Shown: positions 17,195 through 26,100 of the stretch, in pieces
Position numbering within the stretch: position 1 is the first letter of the stretch
Layout: each line of letters opens with the position of its first letter
DNA from: Chloroflexota bacterium
GTDB taxonomy: Bacteria > Chloroflexota > Anaerolineae > UBA4142
Assembly (NCBI GenBank): GCA_023380675.1
Contig: JAMCRS010000438.1
Span: forward strand, 1 to 64,000
DNA length: 64,000 nt
Reading direction: 5' to 3'
The notes under the pieces: generated by a model
The model's database searches: none
Told to the model about the DNA's origin: nothing
The model's input: the letters and a program-made list of their open reading frames with translations, nothing else
Position numbers and translations under genes: made by a program

Positions 17195-17989
17195 ATGTCG
17201 GCACGAGTGATCACCATCACCTCCGGCAAGGGCGGCGTCGGCAAGACCACGACCACCGCCAATCTCGGCGTTGCCCTTGCCCGCCGCGGGTATCACGTCG
17301 CCTGTGTGGACGCGGATATCGGGCTGCGGAACCTGGACGTGGTCCTAGGGCTGGAAAATCGGATCGTGTATGATCTGGTGGATGTCGTGGAGGGACGGGC
17401 CCGTCTCCGCCAGGCCCTTGTGCGCGACAAGCGCTTGCCCGAACTGCAACTCCTTCCGGCCGCGCAGACGCGAGACAAGAATGCCGTGAACGAAAAACAA
17501 ATGATGCGCTTGTGCGATGACTTGCGTCAGCAGACAGATTTTATCCTGATCGATTCGCCCGCGGGGATCGAGCAGGGATTCAAGAACGCCATCGCTCCCG
17601 CCGACCAGGTCTTGATCGTCACGACTCCTGAAATGTCCGCCGTCCGCGATGCCGACCGCATTATCGGCCTGCTGCAAGCCGCCGAAAAGGCGCCACCTCA
17701 GCTCATCCTCAACCGCTTGCGTCCCTCCATGGTGAAACGGGGAGATATGCTCGACACCCCGGATGTCTTGGAGATCCTCGCGATCGATCTGATCGGCATC
17801 GTCCCGGAAGACGAAGCGATCATCAGCGCCACGAATAACGGCATGCCAGTGGCCTTCGACGGTCGGACGAGCTCGGGCAAGGCGTTCGTGCGTCTGGCCC
17901 AGCGCTTGTTAGGCGAACGAGTCCCCATCCCGCCACTCGACGAGTCACCCCGCTTTGTGGATCGTTTCGCGAAGCTGTTGCGGCGGTAG
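17195..17989 (+). CDS. minD: Septum site-determining ATPase MinD, copy 1
   Basis: The 264-residue ParA/MinD-family ATPase has the deviant Walker A G-K-G-G-V-G-K-T-T-T (residues 10-20), A-D-I-G-L-R-N-L-D and D-S-P-A-G-I-E-Q-G switch motifs, and a C-terminal amphipathic membrane-targeting helix (F-V-D-R-F-A-K-L-L-R-R). ATP-bound dimers sit on the membrane and recruit MinC; MinE triggers hydrolysis. ATG 17195 begins M-S-A-R-V-I-T-I-T-S. A near-identical paralogue is at 19248; the two copies share long stretches such as the D-M-L-D-T-P-D-V-L-E region. Confidence 0.95.
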   Translation: MSARVITITSGKGGVGKTTTTANLGVALARRGYHVACVDADIGLRNLDVVLGLENRIVYDLVDVVEGRARLRQALVRDKRLPELQLLPAAQTRDKNAVNEKQMMRLCDDLRQQTDFILIDSPAGIEQGFKNAIAPADQVLIVTTPEMSAVRDADRIIGLLQAAEKAPPQLILNRLRPSMVKRGDMLDTPDVLEILAIDLIGIVPEDEAIISATNNGMPVAFDGRTSSGKAFVRLAQRLLGERVPIPPLDESPRFVDRFAKLLRR

Positions 17990-18012
17990 CTCGAGAGTCT
18001 AGAGAGGACAGC

Positions 18013-19074
18013 ATGAGTTTCCTAGCCCGGTGGTTCGAGCACCCGCCCGCCAGTAGACCTGTGGCCAAAGAGCGCCTGAAGGTCGTCCTGGCCCAAGAGC
18101 GCATGCGGATCTCTCCCGATACCCAACGGGTCTCGATTTCCTTCCGCGGGACGCGAGAAGGACTGTGCATTACGCTCGGCGATGGCCCCTGGAAGGAGTT
18201 GGTCGGCGAACTGGCTGTCCAGCTCGACCGCCGCGACGCCGATGCAACCTGGCGCGGCGCCCGGGTGCATTTGGAAACCGGCAATCGATCCGTCGGCTCT
18301 CGAGAACTGGAAGAGGTGTCGCGTCTACTTGCCCGGCACGCCATGAGTCTGAGTTCGGTGATCGGCCAGGTGGTCAGCTCCAAGCTACCCGCTTCGATCC
18401 AGACCCGGTCCGTGACTCCACCGCCGCCGCCCATGCCGCCGCCTCCCGAAGCACTCGGGTTCGATGCCCGCACCCCTATCGCCAAGCCGCCGGCCTCGCC
18501 GGGGCGGCCTGTTGGGGCACCCAAGCCGACGCGTCCCGCGCGCGCGGGGTCTGCTCCTCCGCCAACCAGCGCCGAGTCTCCGGCCCCGCTAAAAAGCGCG
18601 GGGGCTTCCATCCGGTATGCGACCAAGCCTGTGCCAGCAGGGGAGCTGCCCGATTTCAAGCCCAGATTCGCCAAGGCACAAGCCGGGATCACCGCGCCCG
18701 CTATCGCCGCACCGGTCGATCGCGAGAATCCCTTGCAGGCCTCCCAGGCTCTCCTCATCCGGCGGACGGTGCGCTCGGGTCAGGTCATTCACTACGCCGG
18801 CACGATTGTCGTCTTTGGGGATGTGAACCCCGCGGCCGAGGTGATTGCGGAAGGGGACGTGATCGTGCTCGGCAAATTGCGAGGCGTCGTCCACGCTGGC
18901 TCGGCCGGGGACGACAATGCCGTCGTGGGGGCTTTGATCCTTGCGCCGACGCAGGTACGGATTGGCAAGCAGGTGGCCCGCGCGCCGGATGAAAAACGCT
19001 GGCATCCGTGGCCAGCCGAAATCGCACGCATTCGGAGTGGACAGATCGTCGTCGAGCCGTGGGGAGTGCCGTGA
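18013..19074 (+). CDS. minC: MinC homologue 2 with a MinE-type N-terminal segment
   Basis: Residues 1-35 align without gaps with the MinE encoded at 20109: both have V-A-K-E-R-L at 17-22, L-A at 26-27, R at 30 and S-P at 34-35 (17 of 35 identical by eye). This is the part of MinE that includes the membrane-tip helix and the MinD-contacting strand. After residue 36 the protein continues as a MinC_N-type domain (about 38-115; I-S-F-R-G-T-R-E-G), a Pro/Ala-rich linker (about 120-235) and the MinC C-domain (about 245-350). Nothing of MinE's dimerisation domain is present. The fusion might release itself from MinD or compete with MinE. ATG 18013 follows GAGAGGACAGC, a plausible ribosome-binding site. 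Confidence 0.85.
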   Translation: MSFLARWFEHPPASRPVAKERLKVVLAQERMRISPDTQRVSISFRGTREGLCITLGDGPWKELVGELAVQLDRRDADATWRGARVHLETGNRSVGSRELEEVSRLLARHAMSLSSVIGQVVSSKLPASIQTRSVTPPPPPMPPPPEALGFDARTPIAKPPASPGRPVGAPKPTRPARAGSAPPPTSAESPAPLKSAGASIRYATKPVPAGELPDFKPRFAKAQAGITAPAIAAPVDRENPLQASQALLIRRTVRSGQVIHYAGTIVVFGDVNPAAEVIAEGDVIVLGKLRGVVHAGSAGDDNAVVGALILAPTQVRIGKQVARAPDEKRWHPWPAEIARIRSGQIVVEPWGVP

Positions 19075-19076
19075 TG

Positions 19077-19106
19077 AATGAGCCAATGGCCAGTGGCCAA
19101 TGAGTT
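19077..19106. repeat. Octamer/heptamer array AATGAGCC-AATGGCC
   Basis: Units AATGAGCC, AATGGCC, AGTGGCC, AATGAGTT begin three bases after the minC2 stop codon. They are the reverse complement family of the array at 8091-8138. The rest of the 173-base minC2-minD2 gap holds a C/G-rich dyad (AAAAGGAGCGGGGCAGG region) and no clear promoter. Confidence 0.55.
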
Positions 19107-19247
19107 CCCAGTCTCATCCCGCGGCCCCTGCTAAAAGGAGCGGGGCAGGAAACGCGGGACCATCGCTCTGCTCCGGGGTTTCAGGTTCGGGTGAGTCTCT
19201 AGGCAACCTTGGACTTGCCTGAAACTTGACTTGGATGTGGGGTTAGA

Positions 19248-20042
19248 ATGCCGGCACGAGTAATTACCATCACCTCTGGCAAGGGCGGCGTGGGCAAGAC
19301 GACGACCACCGCCAACCTCGCCATCGCTTTGGCGCGCTGCGGTCATCGCGTGGCTTGCCTGGATGCGGATATCGGCCTGCGCAATCTCGACGTGGTTCTC
19401 GGCCTGGAGAACCGCATTGCGTACGATCTCGTCGACGTGGTGGAAGGACGGGCCCGGCTGAACCAGGCCCTCATCCGCGACCAGCGCGTGCCGGACCTGC
19501 AGCTGCTTCCCGCGGCGCAATCGCGCGACAAGACCGCCGTCAACGAAATGCAGATGGTCCAGCTCTGCAGCGCGCTCCAGAATGATTTTGATTTCATTCT
19601 GATCGATTCCCCGGCGGGGATCGAACACGGCTTTAGGAACGCACTCGCGCCCGCGCACGAAGCCATCATCGTGACCACGCCCGAGGTTTCGGCTGTCCGC
19701 GATGCCGATCGCATCATCGGCCTGATTGAATCGGCGCAAAAGCCGACCCCGCGGCTCATCATCAACCGGCTGCGGCCTCTGATGATCCGCCACGGGGATA
19801 TGCTCGATACGCCGGATGTATTAGAAGTTCTGGCCATCGACCTGATCGGCATCGTTCCGGAGGACGAAGCGATCGTGGTCTCAACGAACCGCGGTTCACC
19901 CGTCGCCCTTCAGGAAAAGGGCGGGGCGAGCGCGGCTTATATGCGCATCGCCCGGCGCCTGCTCGGCGAACAGATTCCGTTTCAGAGCTTTGACGGCACG
20001 ACGAGTCTGCTCGACCGGATTGCGCGTTTGCTCGGACGCTAA
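19248..20042 (+). CDS. minD: Septum site-determining ATPase MinD, copy 2
   Basis: The 264-residue protein is a paralogue of MinD1 with the same deviant Walker A (G-K-G-G-V-G-K-T-T-T), D-A-D-I-G-L-R-N-L-D, and I-D-S-P-A-G-I-E-H-G. Its membrane-targeting tail reads L-L-D-R-I-A-R-L-L-G-R. Differences are concentrated around residues 95-110 and after residue 215. Two full-length MinDs allow hetero-dimers or separate partner choice (MinC1 versus the MinE-tagged MinC2). ATG 19248 opens M-P-A-R-V-I-T-I-T-S. It is 66 bases upstream of minE. Confidence 0.95.
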   Translation: MPARVITITSGKGGVGKTTTTANLAIALARCGHRVACLDADIGLRNLDVVLGLENRIAYDLVDVVEGRARLNQALIRDQRVPDLQLLPAAQSRDKTAVNEMQMVQLCSALQNDFDFILIDSPAGIEHGFRNALAPAHEAIIVTTPEVSAVRDADRIIGLIESAQKPTPRLIINRLRPLMIRHGDMLDTPDVLEVLAIDLIGIVPEDEAIVVSTNRGSPVALQEKGGASAAYMRIARRLLGEQIPFQSFDGTTSLLDRIARLLGR

Positions 20043-20108
20043 CCGTCCGCGCGCGGTCGATTTCAGGAGAGGGGTGCGCCAGCGCAGATTGCTGATCCAG
20101 GGGGCAGA

Positions 20109-20423
20109 ATGAACTTGATGGAGCGGTTATTCGGCCGTTCACCTTCGAGCGCTATGGTGGCCAAGGAGCGCCTACAATTGGTGTTGGCCCACGACCGCGC
20201 TTCCCTTTCGCCGGGCGAACTCGAATTGTTGAAGGACGAAATCATCGGCGTGATATCCAGACATATCAGCATCGATCGCGCTCACGTGGCCTTTACTCTC
20301 TCCCGCGGCCCGGAAGGAACTCGCCTCGTGGCCGATATCCCCGTCCTGCGCCCGCCGAGCGTTGCGCACGAGGCTCCCGCCTCGACTCCAGCGATCCGCA
20401 AGAGGTCACGCAAGACGCGTTAA
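20109..20423 (+). CDS. minE: Cell division topological specificity factor MinE
   Basis: The 104-residue protein begins with the amphipathic tip M-N-L-M-E-R-L-F-G, followed by the MinD-stimulating strand V-A-K-E-R-L-Q-L-V-L-A and the dimerisation domain (about 36-85; K-D-E-I-I-G-V-I-S-R-H-I-S-I-D). MinE stimulates MinD ATPase and displaces MinC, confining division to midcell. It has a basic C-terminal tail (R-K-R-S-R-K-T-R). It is followed nine bases later by the RodA/FtsW gene. Its first 35 residues are repeated at the N-terminus of minC2. Confidence 0.93.
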   Translation: MNLMERLFGRSPSSAMVAKERLQLVLAHDRASLSPGELELLKDEIIGVISRHISIDRAHVAFTLSRGPEGTRLVADIPVLRPPSVAHEAPASTPAIRKRSRKTR

Positions 20424-20432
20424 GCGGCACCT

Positions 20433-21569
20433 ATGGAACGCACGGACCGTCAGTTCTTTAAGCATTTTGATCTCTGGCTCTTCGGCGCGACCGTTCTCCT
20501 CTCGGTCATCGGAATCCTGATGATCTACAGTGCGACGGCCTGCATCGACGCACAGCCTCTGGATTGGCAAAGCACAGCGATCAAGCAGCTCTTGTACCTG
20601 ACCGGCGGCGTGGCGAGCATGTTCATCCTCACCTTCGTCGATTATCGACTCTACGCCGCGCTCCGCTGGCCCATCTGGATTGTGACCGTCGGGTTGCTCG
20701 GCATCGTCTCAGCCATCGGCGTCATTACGCACGGCGCGCAGCGCTGGGTCGACCTCCCCTTTTTCCGGTTCCAGCCCTCCGAGTTGAGCAAGCTCCTCCT
20801 CGTCCTCGTCGTCGCCAAATTCATGTCCGACCACGAGGAGCAGATGAGCCAATGGCGATATCTCGCCGCCTCCTTTGCTTTTGTCGCCCTGCCCATCGCG
20901 CTCGTCTACCTGCAGCCCGACCTGGGCACGAGCATCATCCTCGCTCTGACATGGGGGGTGATGGCGCTCGCCGCCGGCATGCGCCCCCGCGACGTGATGA
21001 TCGCCGCGGCGGTGCTTTTGGTCGCCGCTTATCCTATCTTTACGACCCTGCAGCCGTACCAGCAGGAGCGCATCCAGACCTTTCTCAATCCGGAGATGGA
21101 CCCGCTGGGGTCCGGCTACAACGTTACCCAAGCGCGCATCGCGATCGGGTCGGGCGGAGCCCAAGGACTGGGCTTTTGCAGTGGAACCCAGAGTCAGCTC
21201 CGCTTTCTGCGCATTCGGTCCACCGACTTTATCTTTTCGGTGATCGGCGAGGAGCTGGGATTCTTTGGCGCACTGTTTGTCATGGGGCTGATCGCGTTTA
21301 TCCTTCTGAGGATGATCCGAGTGGCGGGTGTCGCGCGAACGACCTATGGCAAACTGGTCGTCGTGGGATTGGTCGCGGTGATTTTCATGCAGAGCTTTGT
21401 GAATCTGGGGATGAATGTGGGGTTGATGCCGGTGACCGGCATTCCACTTCCGTTCGTGAGCGCGGGAGGAAGCTCTCTGATTACACTTCTCATGGGTGAG
21501 GGCGTCGTGCAGAGCATTCTCATCCGGCACCAGCGGTTTGATTTGACGGGGGCGTCGCGACGGTATTAG
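20433..21569 (+). CDS. rodA: RodA/FtsW-family peptidoglycan glycosyltransferase
   Basis: The 378-residue SEDS protein has about ten transmembrane helices. Diagnostic blocks are F-Q-P-S-E-L-S-K-L (loop 2), L-Q-P-D-L-G-T-S, the S-T-D-F-I-F-S-V-I-G-E-E-L-G-F segment and the final T-G-I-P-L-P-F-V-S-A-G-G-S-S. SEDS enzymes polymerise lipid II with a cognate class B PBP. Placement in the same run as mrdA and mreBCD argues for RodA over FtsW, although the min genes also sit here. It starts nine bases after minE. Confidence 0.92.
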   Translation: MERTDRQFFKHFDLWLFGATVLLSVIGILMIYSATACIDAQPLDWQSTAIKQLLYLTGGVASMFILTFVDYRLYAALRWPIWIVTVGLLGIVSAIGVITHGAQRWVDLPFFRFQPSELSKLLLVLVVAKFMSDHEEQMSQWRYLAASFAFVALPIALVYLQPDLGTSIILALTWGVMALAAGMRPRDVMIAAAVLLVAAYPIFTTLQPYQQERIQTFLNPEMDPLGSGYNVTQARIAIGSGGAQGLGFCSGTQSQLRFLRIRSTDFIFSVIGEELGFFGALFVMGLIAFILLRMIRVAGVARTTYGKLVVVGLVAVIFMQSFVNLGMNVGLMPVTGIPLPFVSAGGSSLITLLMGEGVVQSILIRHQRFDLTGASRRY

Positions 21570-21582
21570 AGGACGAGGGCCG

Positions 21583-21614
21583 TTGAGGCGTTGCGTGGTT
21601 GGATGGTCGGATCT
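21583..21614. repeat. Octamer array, units beginning GT(T/C)G
   Basis: GTTGAGGC, GTTGCGTG, GTTGGATG, GTCGGATC directly follow the rodA stop codon; they look like the opposite strand of the AAC-type array before mreD. Confidence 0.5.
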
Positions 21615-21617
21615 ATG

Positions 21618-21650
21618 AACTCGGCCCGTCGTACGGAGCCGAGTTTACTA
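21618..21650 (+). terminator. Hairpin after rodA
   Basis: AACTCGGC (21618-21625) pairs with GCCGAGTT (21638-21645) and is followed by TTACTATTTCTTC, a weak T-tract. It probably ends the mre-min-rodA transcript. The remaining gap to 21876 (about 225 bases) holds TAGAAT near 21788 as a possible -10 for the next gene and no riboswitch that I recognise. Confidence 0.55.
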
Positions 21651-21876
21651 TTTCTTCTTCCCTCTTGCTCGTCCCATCTATTAGATTTCCCTCCACCCTG
21701 CCCTTGCGTTTCGGCCGACCAGGCCGTAGGGAATCGGTTTAGCCCGATGACCGGGGAACCGGATTTTGGGCCCACGATGACATCATGGTAGAATAGGGGT
21801 GTGGTGCCAGGGGGGGGCTTTGCGGCCGACGATTTGAACGGACCCGCTCCCTCGCCATCCCGCTTCGAGGAGAAAC

Positions 21877-23838
21877 ATGCCCCATCACTGGGGAAGTCTT
21901 CGTGTCCAATTCATGCTCCTCGTTGTGCTTGCTGCTATCCCAGCTTTCGGAATCACATCTTATCTGACCGCGCAAGACCGCGCGCGCGAGGCCGTCTCCG
22001 CACAGGCGAATGCCGTGGACGTGGCGCGGCTTGTGGCCGGCGAGTACGAGCGTCTGACGCAGGAAACCAATGACCTCTTGGGCCAAGTCGGTCAAGAGCC
22101 CGCGGTGCGCGGGCACGACGAGAAAGCTTGCAGCGCACAATTGGCCAGTCTCCTCAGCCGCTATCCCGTCTACGCCAACCTTATGGTATTCCGGCCTGAC
22201 GGGACTCTGGTCTGCAGCGGTCTGCCCTTTTTGCGACCCACGAGTTCTATCGATTCGCCTTGGTTCCAGCGCGTCCTCTCCACGCACGCCTTGACCGTCG
22301 GAGACTATGAGGCAGATCGGGTCGACGGCCGATCGGGGCAACCGATCGCCCTTTCGATACGAGACAACACCGGGCAGGTACAGCTCGTTCTGATGGCGGA
22401 GCTTGATCTGGAGTGGCTGGGCGATTTTATCGCCAAGACGCAAGGTACCCCCGATACGAGCATCACTCTTCTGGATCGGAAATCGACTATCGTGACTCGA
22501 TATCCTGACCCGGCTCCGTGGACCGGGAAACTGTGGGCGGCACCGGGTCTCCGGCCGTCGAACGGTTCCGACGAGGCGGCATGGGAGGGGCAGGATATCG
22601 ATGGATCCTCACGGCTATTTGCTGCCGTTCCGCTCGGAGACCCGACGGCGCCCGTGGGTTCTGTCGTGGTGGGAATCCCTGCCGAATACGCGTTTGCTGC
22701 CAGCACCATCAACTTTTGGCGCAACGTCGCGACGATTGCCGTCGCCGCGGCGAGTGTATTGGGAATCACTTGGTTCGGCGACAAATTGCTCGTCGGTCGA
22801 CAGGTTCGCGCCCTGGCCCAAGCCACCCAAGCGATCGCCGCCGGGGGGGTGCAAACGCGCACCGGTCTTGCCGGCACTTCCGGCGAATTGAGAGATTTGG
22901 CGGGCAACATCGATCAGATGGCAGAAGCGCTCGCCAGGCGGGACAAAGAAAGGGAGGAAATGGAAGCCGCCTTGGTGGAAAGCGAAGAGCGCTATCGTGA
23001 CCTTTTTGAGAATGCCACCGATCTGATCCTATCGGTAGCGGCGGACGGGCATTTTCTTTACACGAACAAAGCCTGGCGGGAGACGCTCGGATACGACGTT
23101 GCCGATTCACCAAAGTTCTTTGACAGCATCGCGCCCGAGGCACGCGCCGATGGCGAGAGCATCTTTGAGCGCGCCATGGCGGGCGAGCAAATGGACCAGA
23201 TCGAGCTGACCTTTCTCGCCAAAGACGGCCACAAGATTCTTTGCGAAGGGAGCGCCAACTGCAGATTCGTCGACGGCCGGCCATACGCACTGCGCGGCAT
23301 TTTTCGCGACGTGACATCGCGCAAGCAAGCTGAAGCCAAGCTGATTTATCTCAGCTCGCACGACACTCTCACCGGCCTGTACAGCCGAGGCTATTTCGAG
23401 GAAGAGATGGCACGCCTCGCGCACTCCCGCCGGCTTCCCATCAGCATCGTCGTGGCGGATCTGGATGGGCTGAAGCAGGCGAATGACACTTTGGGTCACT
23501 TGGCGGGCGATGAGCTTCTCAAGCAGGCTGCGCGCGTCTTGTGCTCGAGTTTCCGCCAAGAGGACCTGATCGCCCGAATCGGGGGCGATGAGTTTGGCAT
23601 CCTGCTCCCTCAAAGCGATGCGGCCGTCGCGGAGGAAGCTATCGCGCGCGTGCGGCAGAATATGGCCGCGCAGAACGAGCCGGGAAAGATTCCGCTTCTC
23701 CACCTTTCGCTCGGTACGGCTACCGCATCCTCGGGCGAGTTGCTGATCGAGGCCCTGAAGATGGCCGATGCCGCGATGTATGCAGACAAGGCCTCGCGGC
23801 AAACACCGCGGAGCAAACAGAAGAACCCCATCACATGA
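21877..23838 (+). CDS. Membrane diguanylate cyclase: Cache-HAMP-PAS-GGDEF
   Basis: The 653-residue protein has an N-terminal helix (about 10-28), an extracellular Cache-like sensor domain (about 30-265), a second helix (about 268-290), a HAMP-like segment (about 295-345), a PAS domain (about 368-480, with F-L-Y-T-N-K-A-W-R-E-T-L-G-Y) and a GGDEF domain (about 490-645). The active-site loop is intact (R-I-G-G-D-E-F), and H-D-T-L-T-G-L-Y and D-L-D-G-L-K-Q-A-N-D are present, so it should make cyclic di-GMP from GTP. No R-x-x-D inhibitory site is evident five residues before the GGDEF motif. GAGGAG lies upstream of ATG 21877. The stop overlaps the start of the following membrane-protein gene by four bases (ATGA), so the two are translationally coupled. 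Confidence 0.9.
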   Translation: MPHHWGSLRVQFMLLVVLAAIPAFGITSYLTAQDRAREAVSAQANAVDVARLVAGEYERLTQETNDLLGQVGQEPAVRGHDEKACSAQLASLLSRYPVYANLMVFRPDGTLVCSGLPFLRPTSSIDSPWFQRVLSTHALTVGDYEADRVDGRSGQPIALSIRDNTGQVQLVLMAELDLEWLGDFIAKTQGTPDTSITLLDRKSTIVTRYPDPAPWTGKLWAAPGLRPSNGSDEAAWEGQDIDGSSRLFAAVPLGDPTAPVGSVVVGIPAEYAFAASTINFWRNVATIAVAAASVLGITWFGDKLLVGRQVRALAQATQAIAAGGVQTRTGLAGTSGELRDLAGNIDQMAEALARRDKEREEMEAALVESEERYRDLFENATDLILSVAADGHFLYTNKAWRETLGYDVADSPKFFDSIAPEARADGESIFERAMAGEQMDQIELTFLAKDGHKILCEGSANCRFVDGRPYALRGIFRDVTSRKQAEAKLIYLSSHDTLTGLYSRGYFEEEMARLAHSRRLPISIVVADLDGLKQANDTLGHLAGDELLKQAARVLCSSFRQEDLIARIGGDEFGILLPQSDAAVAEEAIARVRQNMAAQNEPGKIPLLHLSLGTATASSGELLIEALKMADAAMYADKASRQTPRSKQKNPIT

Positions 23839-25952
23839 ACAGACGATTTGCATTGCTGGTTGGCAGCGTACTTCTTCTTGTCTTCGTCGTCGGAGGCGCC
23901 CCTGCCGGAGGGGGCGCGCTTCCGGACAAGACCAAAAAGCCGGTTCCGACCCACGTCGAGAAAACCAAGCGGCCTCACCCCACCAAACGACATCCGACAG
24001 AGCAACCGTCGGAGCAACCGACGAACCCGCCCCCCACGCAGCCAGCGCCACCGACCAGCGCCCCGCCAACGGTAGCACCGCCGCCGACCAACCCGCCCCC
24101 AACACAGGTACCCGCGGCGACCAGCCTGCCTCCCACAGAGGCGCCCCCGCCGACGAGCTTGCCGCCTACTCAAGCACCGGCGCCCACCAATTTGCCTGTT
24201 ACAGAAACACCGGTGCCGACGAGCACCCCCACCAGCATGCCGACGGAGACAAGTACGCCAACGCGTCTCCCCGAACAACCGCCGGCAAAAGAACGACCAT
24301 CTCCTACGCCGCCGTTCGAGACCCAGACGCCGACCGAGACGGCCGTCCCCACGGAAACGGCTGTCTCCATAGAGGTGCCTACCGAACAAAGTGTTGTGCC
24401 GAGTGTCCCGGCAGATACGTCGACCCCCGAAATGACGCCGGTGCCGACGAGCACTCCTACGAGCACTCCGACCCAAGTCAGTACGCTAACCGCTCTCGCG
24501 GTCCCGACGCCGTTCGCATCGTCCGTTGCGCTCAACGAGATGTTGACCAGACCCGAGGGCATTGACTGGGATGGCGATGGCTCGATCGATGCGGGTGACG
24601 AATGGATCGAAATCTACAATTCGGGCCCGGCACGAGTCGACCTCAGCGGTTGGCACTTGAGCGCCACCGACGCGACGAACTCGACGACCTACACGTTCCC
24701 GCCAGGAACGACAATTGCCGGCCGCAGTTATCGCGTGTTTTACGCAAGCCAGACCAAGATCTTCTTGAGTGGATCCGGTGGCCAATTGCGTCTTCTTTAC
24801 CCGGATGGTCGCGTCGCGGACAGCGCACACTATCCGGAGCTGGGGCCGGACCAGTCGTACGAGAGGTCCGCCGATCGCGGCAGAAGCTGGACCGCAGACT
24901 GCATGCCCTCGCCTCATGCGCCCAACTGCAGCGCCGGCGCTACTCTGACCTCGACCTTTAACCAATCCTATTTCGAAAAGCACATTGTCGATCTATCACA
25001 GATCGAGAGCATCGATCAAGCCGTCCTCGCAACCAATGTGCTGCTCGCCATCCTATTGGCGCTCATCGCAGGAATTTTCGGGGACTGGATGAATTCCGCG
25101 ATGGTCAGTCAGGCCGCGCCGGTCGATCGGATTATCGGACGTTCTCGCACCCTCTCGAAATCCTTCCGCCAAGCGGGAATTTGGTCGAGTGCACGAACCT
25201 TGAGACGGCTGCTGTTCTGGGTGGGAACTCCCATAAAACTGGCCGGGCTCTTCCTGGCTTGCGGCTTTATCCTTGGGTTCCTTGATCCATCCCTTGACCT
25301 GACTCAAGTCGACAGCTGGCTGTTAATCCTTGCGCTGGCCATTTCCATCGGCCTGGTCGTCGTGAGTGTCCTTGCCGCTCAACAGCTGGTCTTGAGGACC
25401 AACGGCAATCAAGCGGATCGGCCGATCGGAATCGGCCATATCCTTCTTGTTCTGGCGACGACGGTCTTGTCCAGACTGGCCGGCTTGGTTCCAGGCATCC
25501 TGCTCGCGGGCCCTACGCGACTTGAACAGAATCCCGATATCCAGGTCAAGCTGGATCGGATGGCAGTGGGTGCCATGATCCTCGTGGGCCTCGCGGCGTG
25601 GGTGGTTGCGCCTTTGGTCGATACGGACGCCTGGTTCAAGACCGTCGCGTTGTTGACCTTTGCGACTGCCGTGCAAACGCTGTTCTTGCAGATGCTGCCG
25701 CTCAAGAATTTGCACGGTCGCTCCTTGTTCGAGTCCAGCCGGCCGGCGTGGTTCGTTCTCTTCATTCTGATCGCGCTGGTCTTGTTGGAGACGATGTTGA
25801 ACCCTGACGGCTCCTTTATCGCCGCCTTTCAATCGCCGACGATGCTGCTGCTCGCGCTGGGCGCCGTGGCCTTTTCAATCACCAGCGTGATTCTGACGCT
25901 CTACACGCATAGGCAGCGACCTGTGAACGGTTGGCAATCTCGAGATGCGTGA
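23835..25952 (+). CDS. Secreted PT-rich protein with lamin-tail domain and membrane domain
   Basis: The 705-residue protein has a signal peptide (residues 1-24). A roughly 190-residue Pro/Thr-rich low-complexity stretch follows (about 35-225; many P-P-T-x and T-P-T units), then a lamin-tail domain (about 232-345; V-A-L-N-E-M, E-W-I-E-I-Y-N-S-G, D-L-S-G-W-H-L). A multi-helix membrane domain (about 390-690, six to eight helices) follows. Lamin-tail domains occur on secreted bacterial surface proteins and nucleases. Here the domain would project from the cell on a flexible stalk, with the C-terminal membrane region resembling an uncharacterised integral membrane protein. Coupling to the GGDEF gene suggests that it is an output or partner of that signalling protein. 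The function of the membrane domain is unknown. Confidence 0.75.
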   Translation: MNRRFALLVGSVLLLVFVVGGAPAGGGALPDKTKKPVPTHVEKTKRPHPTKRHPTEQPSEQPTNPPPTQPAPPTSAPPTVAPPPTNPPPTQVPAATSLPPTEAPPPTSLPPTQAPAPTNLPVTETPVPTSTPTSMPTETSTPTRLPEQPPAKERPSPTPPFETQTPTETAVPTETAVSIEVPTEQSVVPSVPADTSTPEMTPVPTSTPTSTPTQVSTLTALAVPTPFASSVALNEMLTRPEGIDWDGDGSIDAGDEWIEIYNSGPARVDLSGWHLSATDATNSTTYTFPPGTTIAGRSYRVFYASQTKIFLSGSGGQLRLLYPDGRVADSAHYPELGPDQSYERSADRGRSWTADCMPSPHAPNCSAGATLTSTFNQSYFEKHIVDLSQIESIDQAVLATNVLLAILLALIAGIFGDWMNSAMVSQAAPVDRIIGRSRTLSKSFRQAGIWSSARTLRRLLFWVGTPIKLAGLFLACGFILGFLDPSLDLTQVDSWLLILALAISIGLVVVSVLAAQQLVLRTNGNQADRPIGIGHILLVLATTVLSRLAGLVPGILLAGPTRLEQNPDIQVKLDRMAVGAMILVGLAAWVVAPLVDTDAWFKTVALLTFATAVQTLFLQMLPLKNLHGRSLFESSRPAWFVLFILIALVLLETMLNPDGSFIAAFQSPTMLLLALGAVAFSITSVILTLYTHRQRPVNGWQSRDA

Positions 25953-26100
25953 CACAGTCGAACGCGACCAGAGTTTCTGATAACACAGAAATGCGAGGTG
26001 GCAGGTTGAAAATGGCAGACTGGTTCGCCGCCGACCACACGGCCAAATCCTCGAACTCGACAGTCCGATAGACGATGCAGACCGCATCACCATCCTCTTG

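Noticed and set aside
21700..21876. Cyclic di-GMP riboswitch before the diguanylate cyclase gene
   Set aside because: The conserved core and tetraloop receptor of the GEMM classes could not be found.
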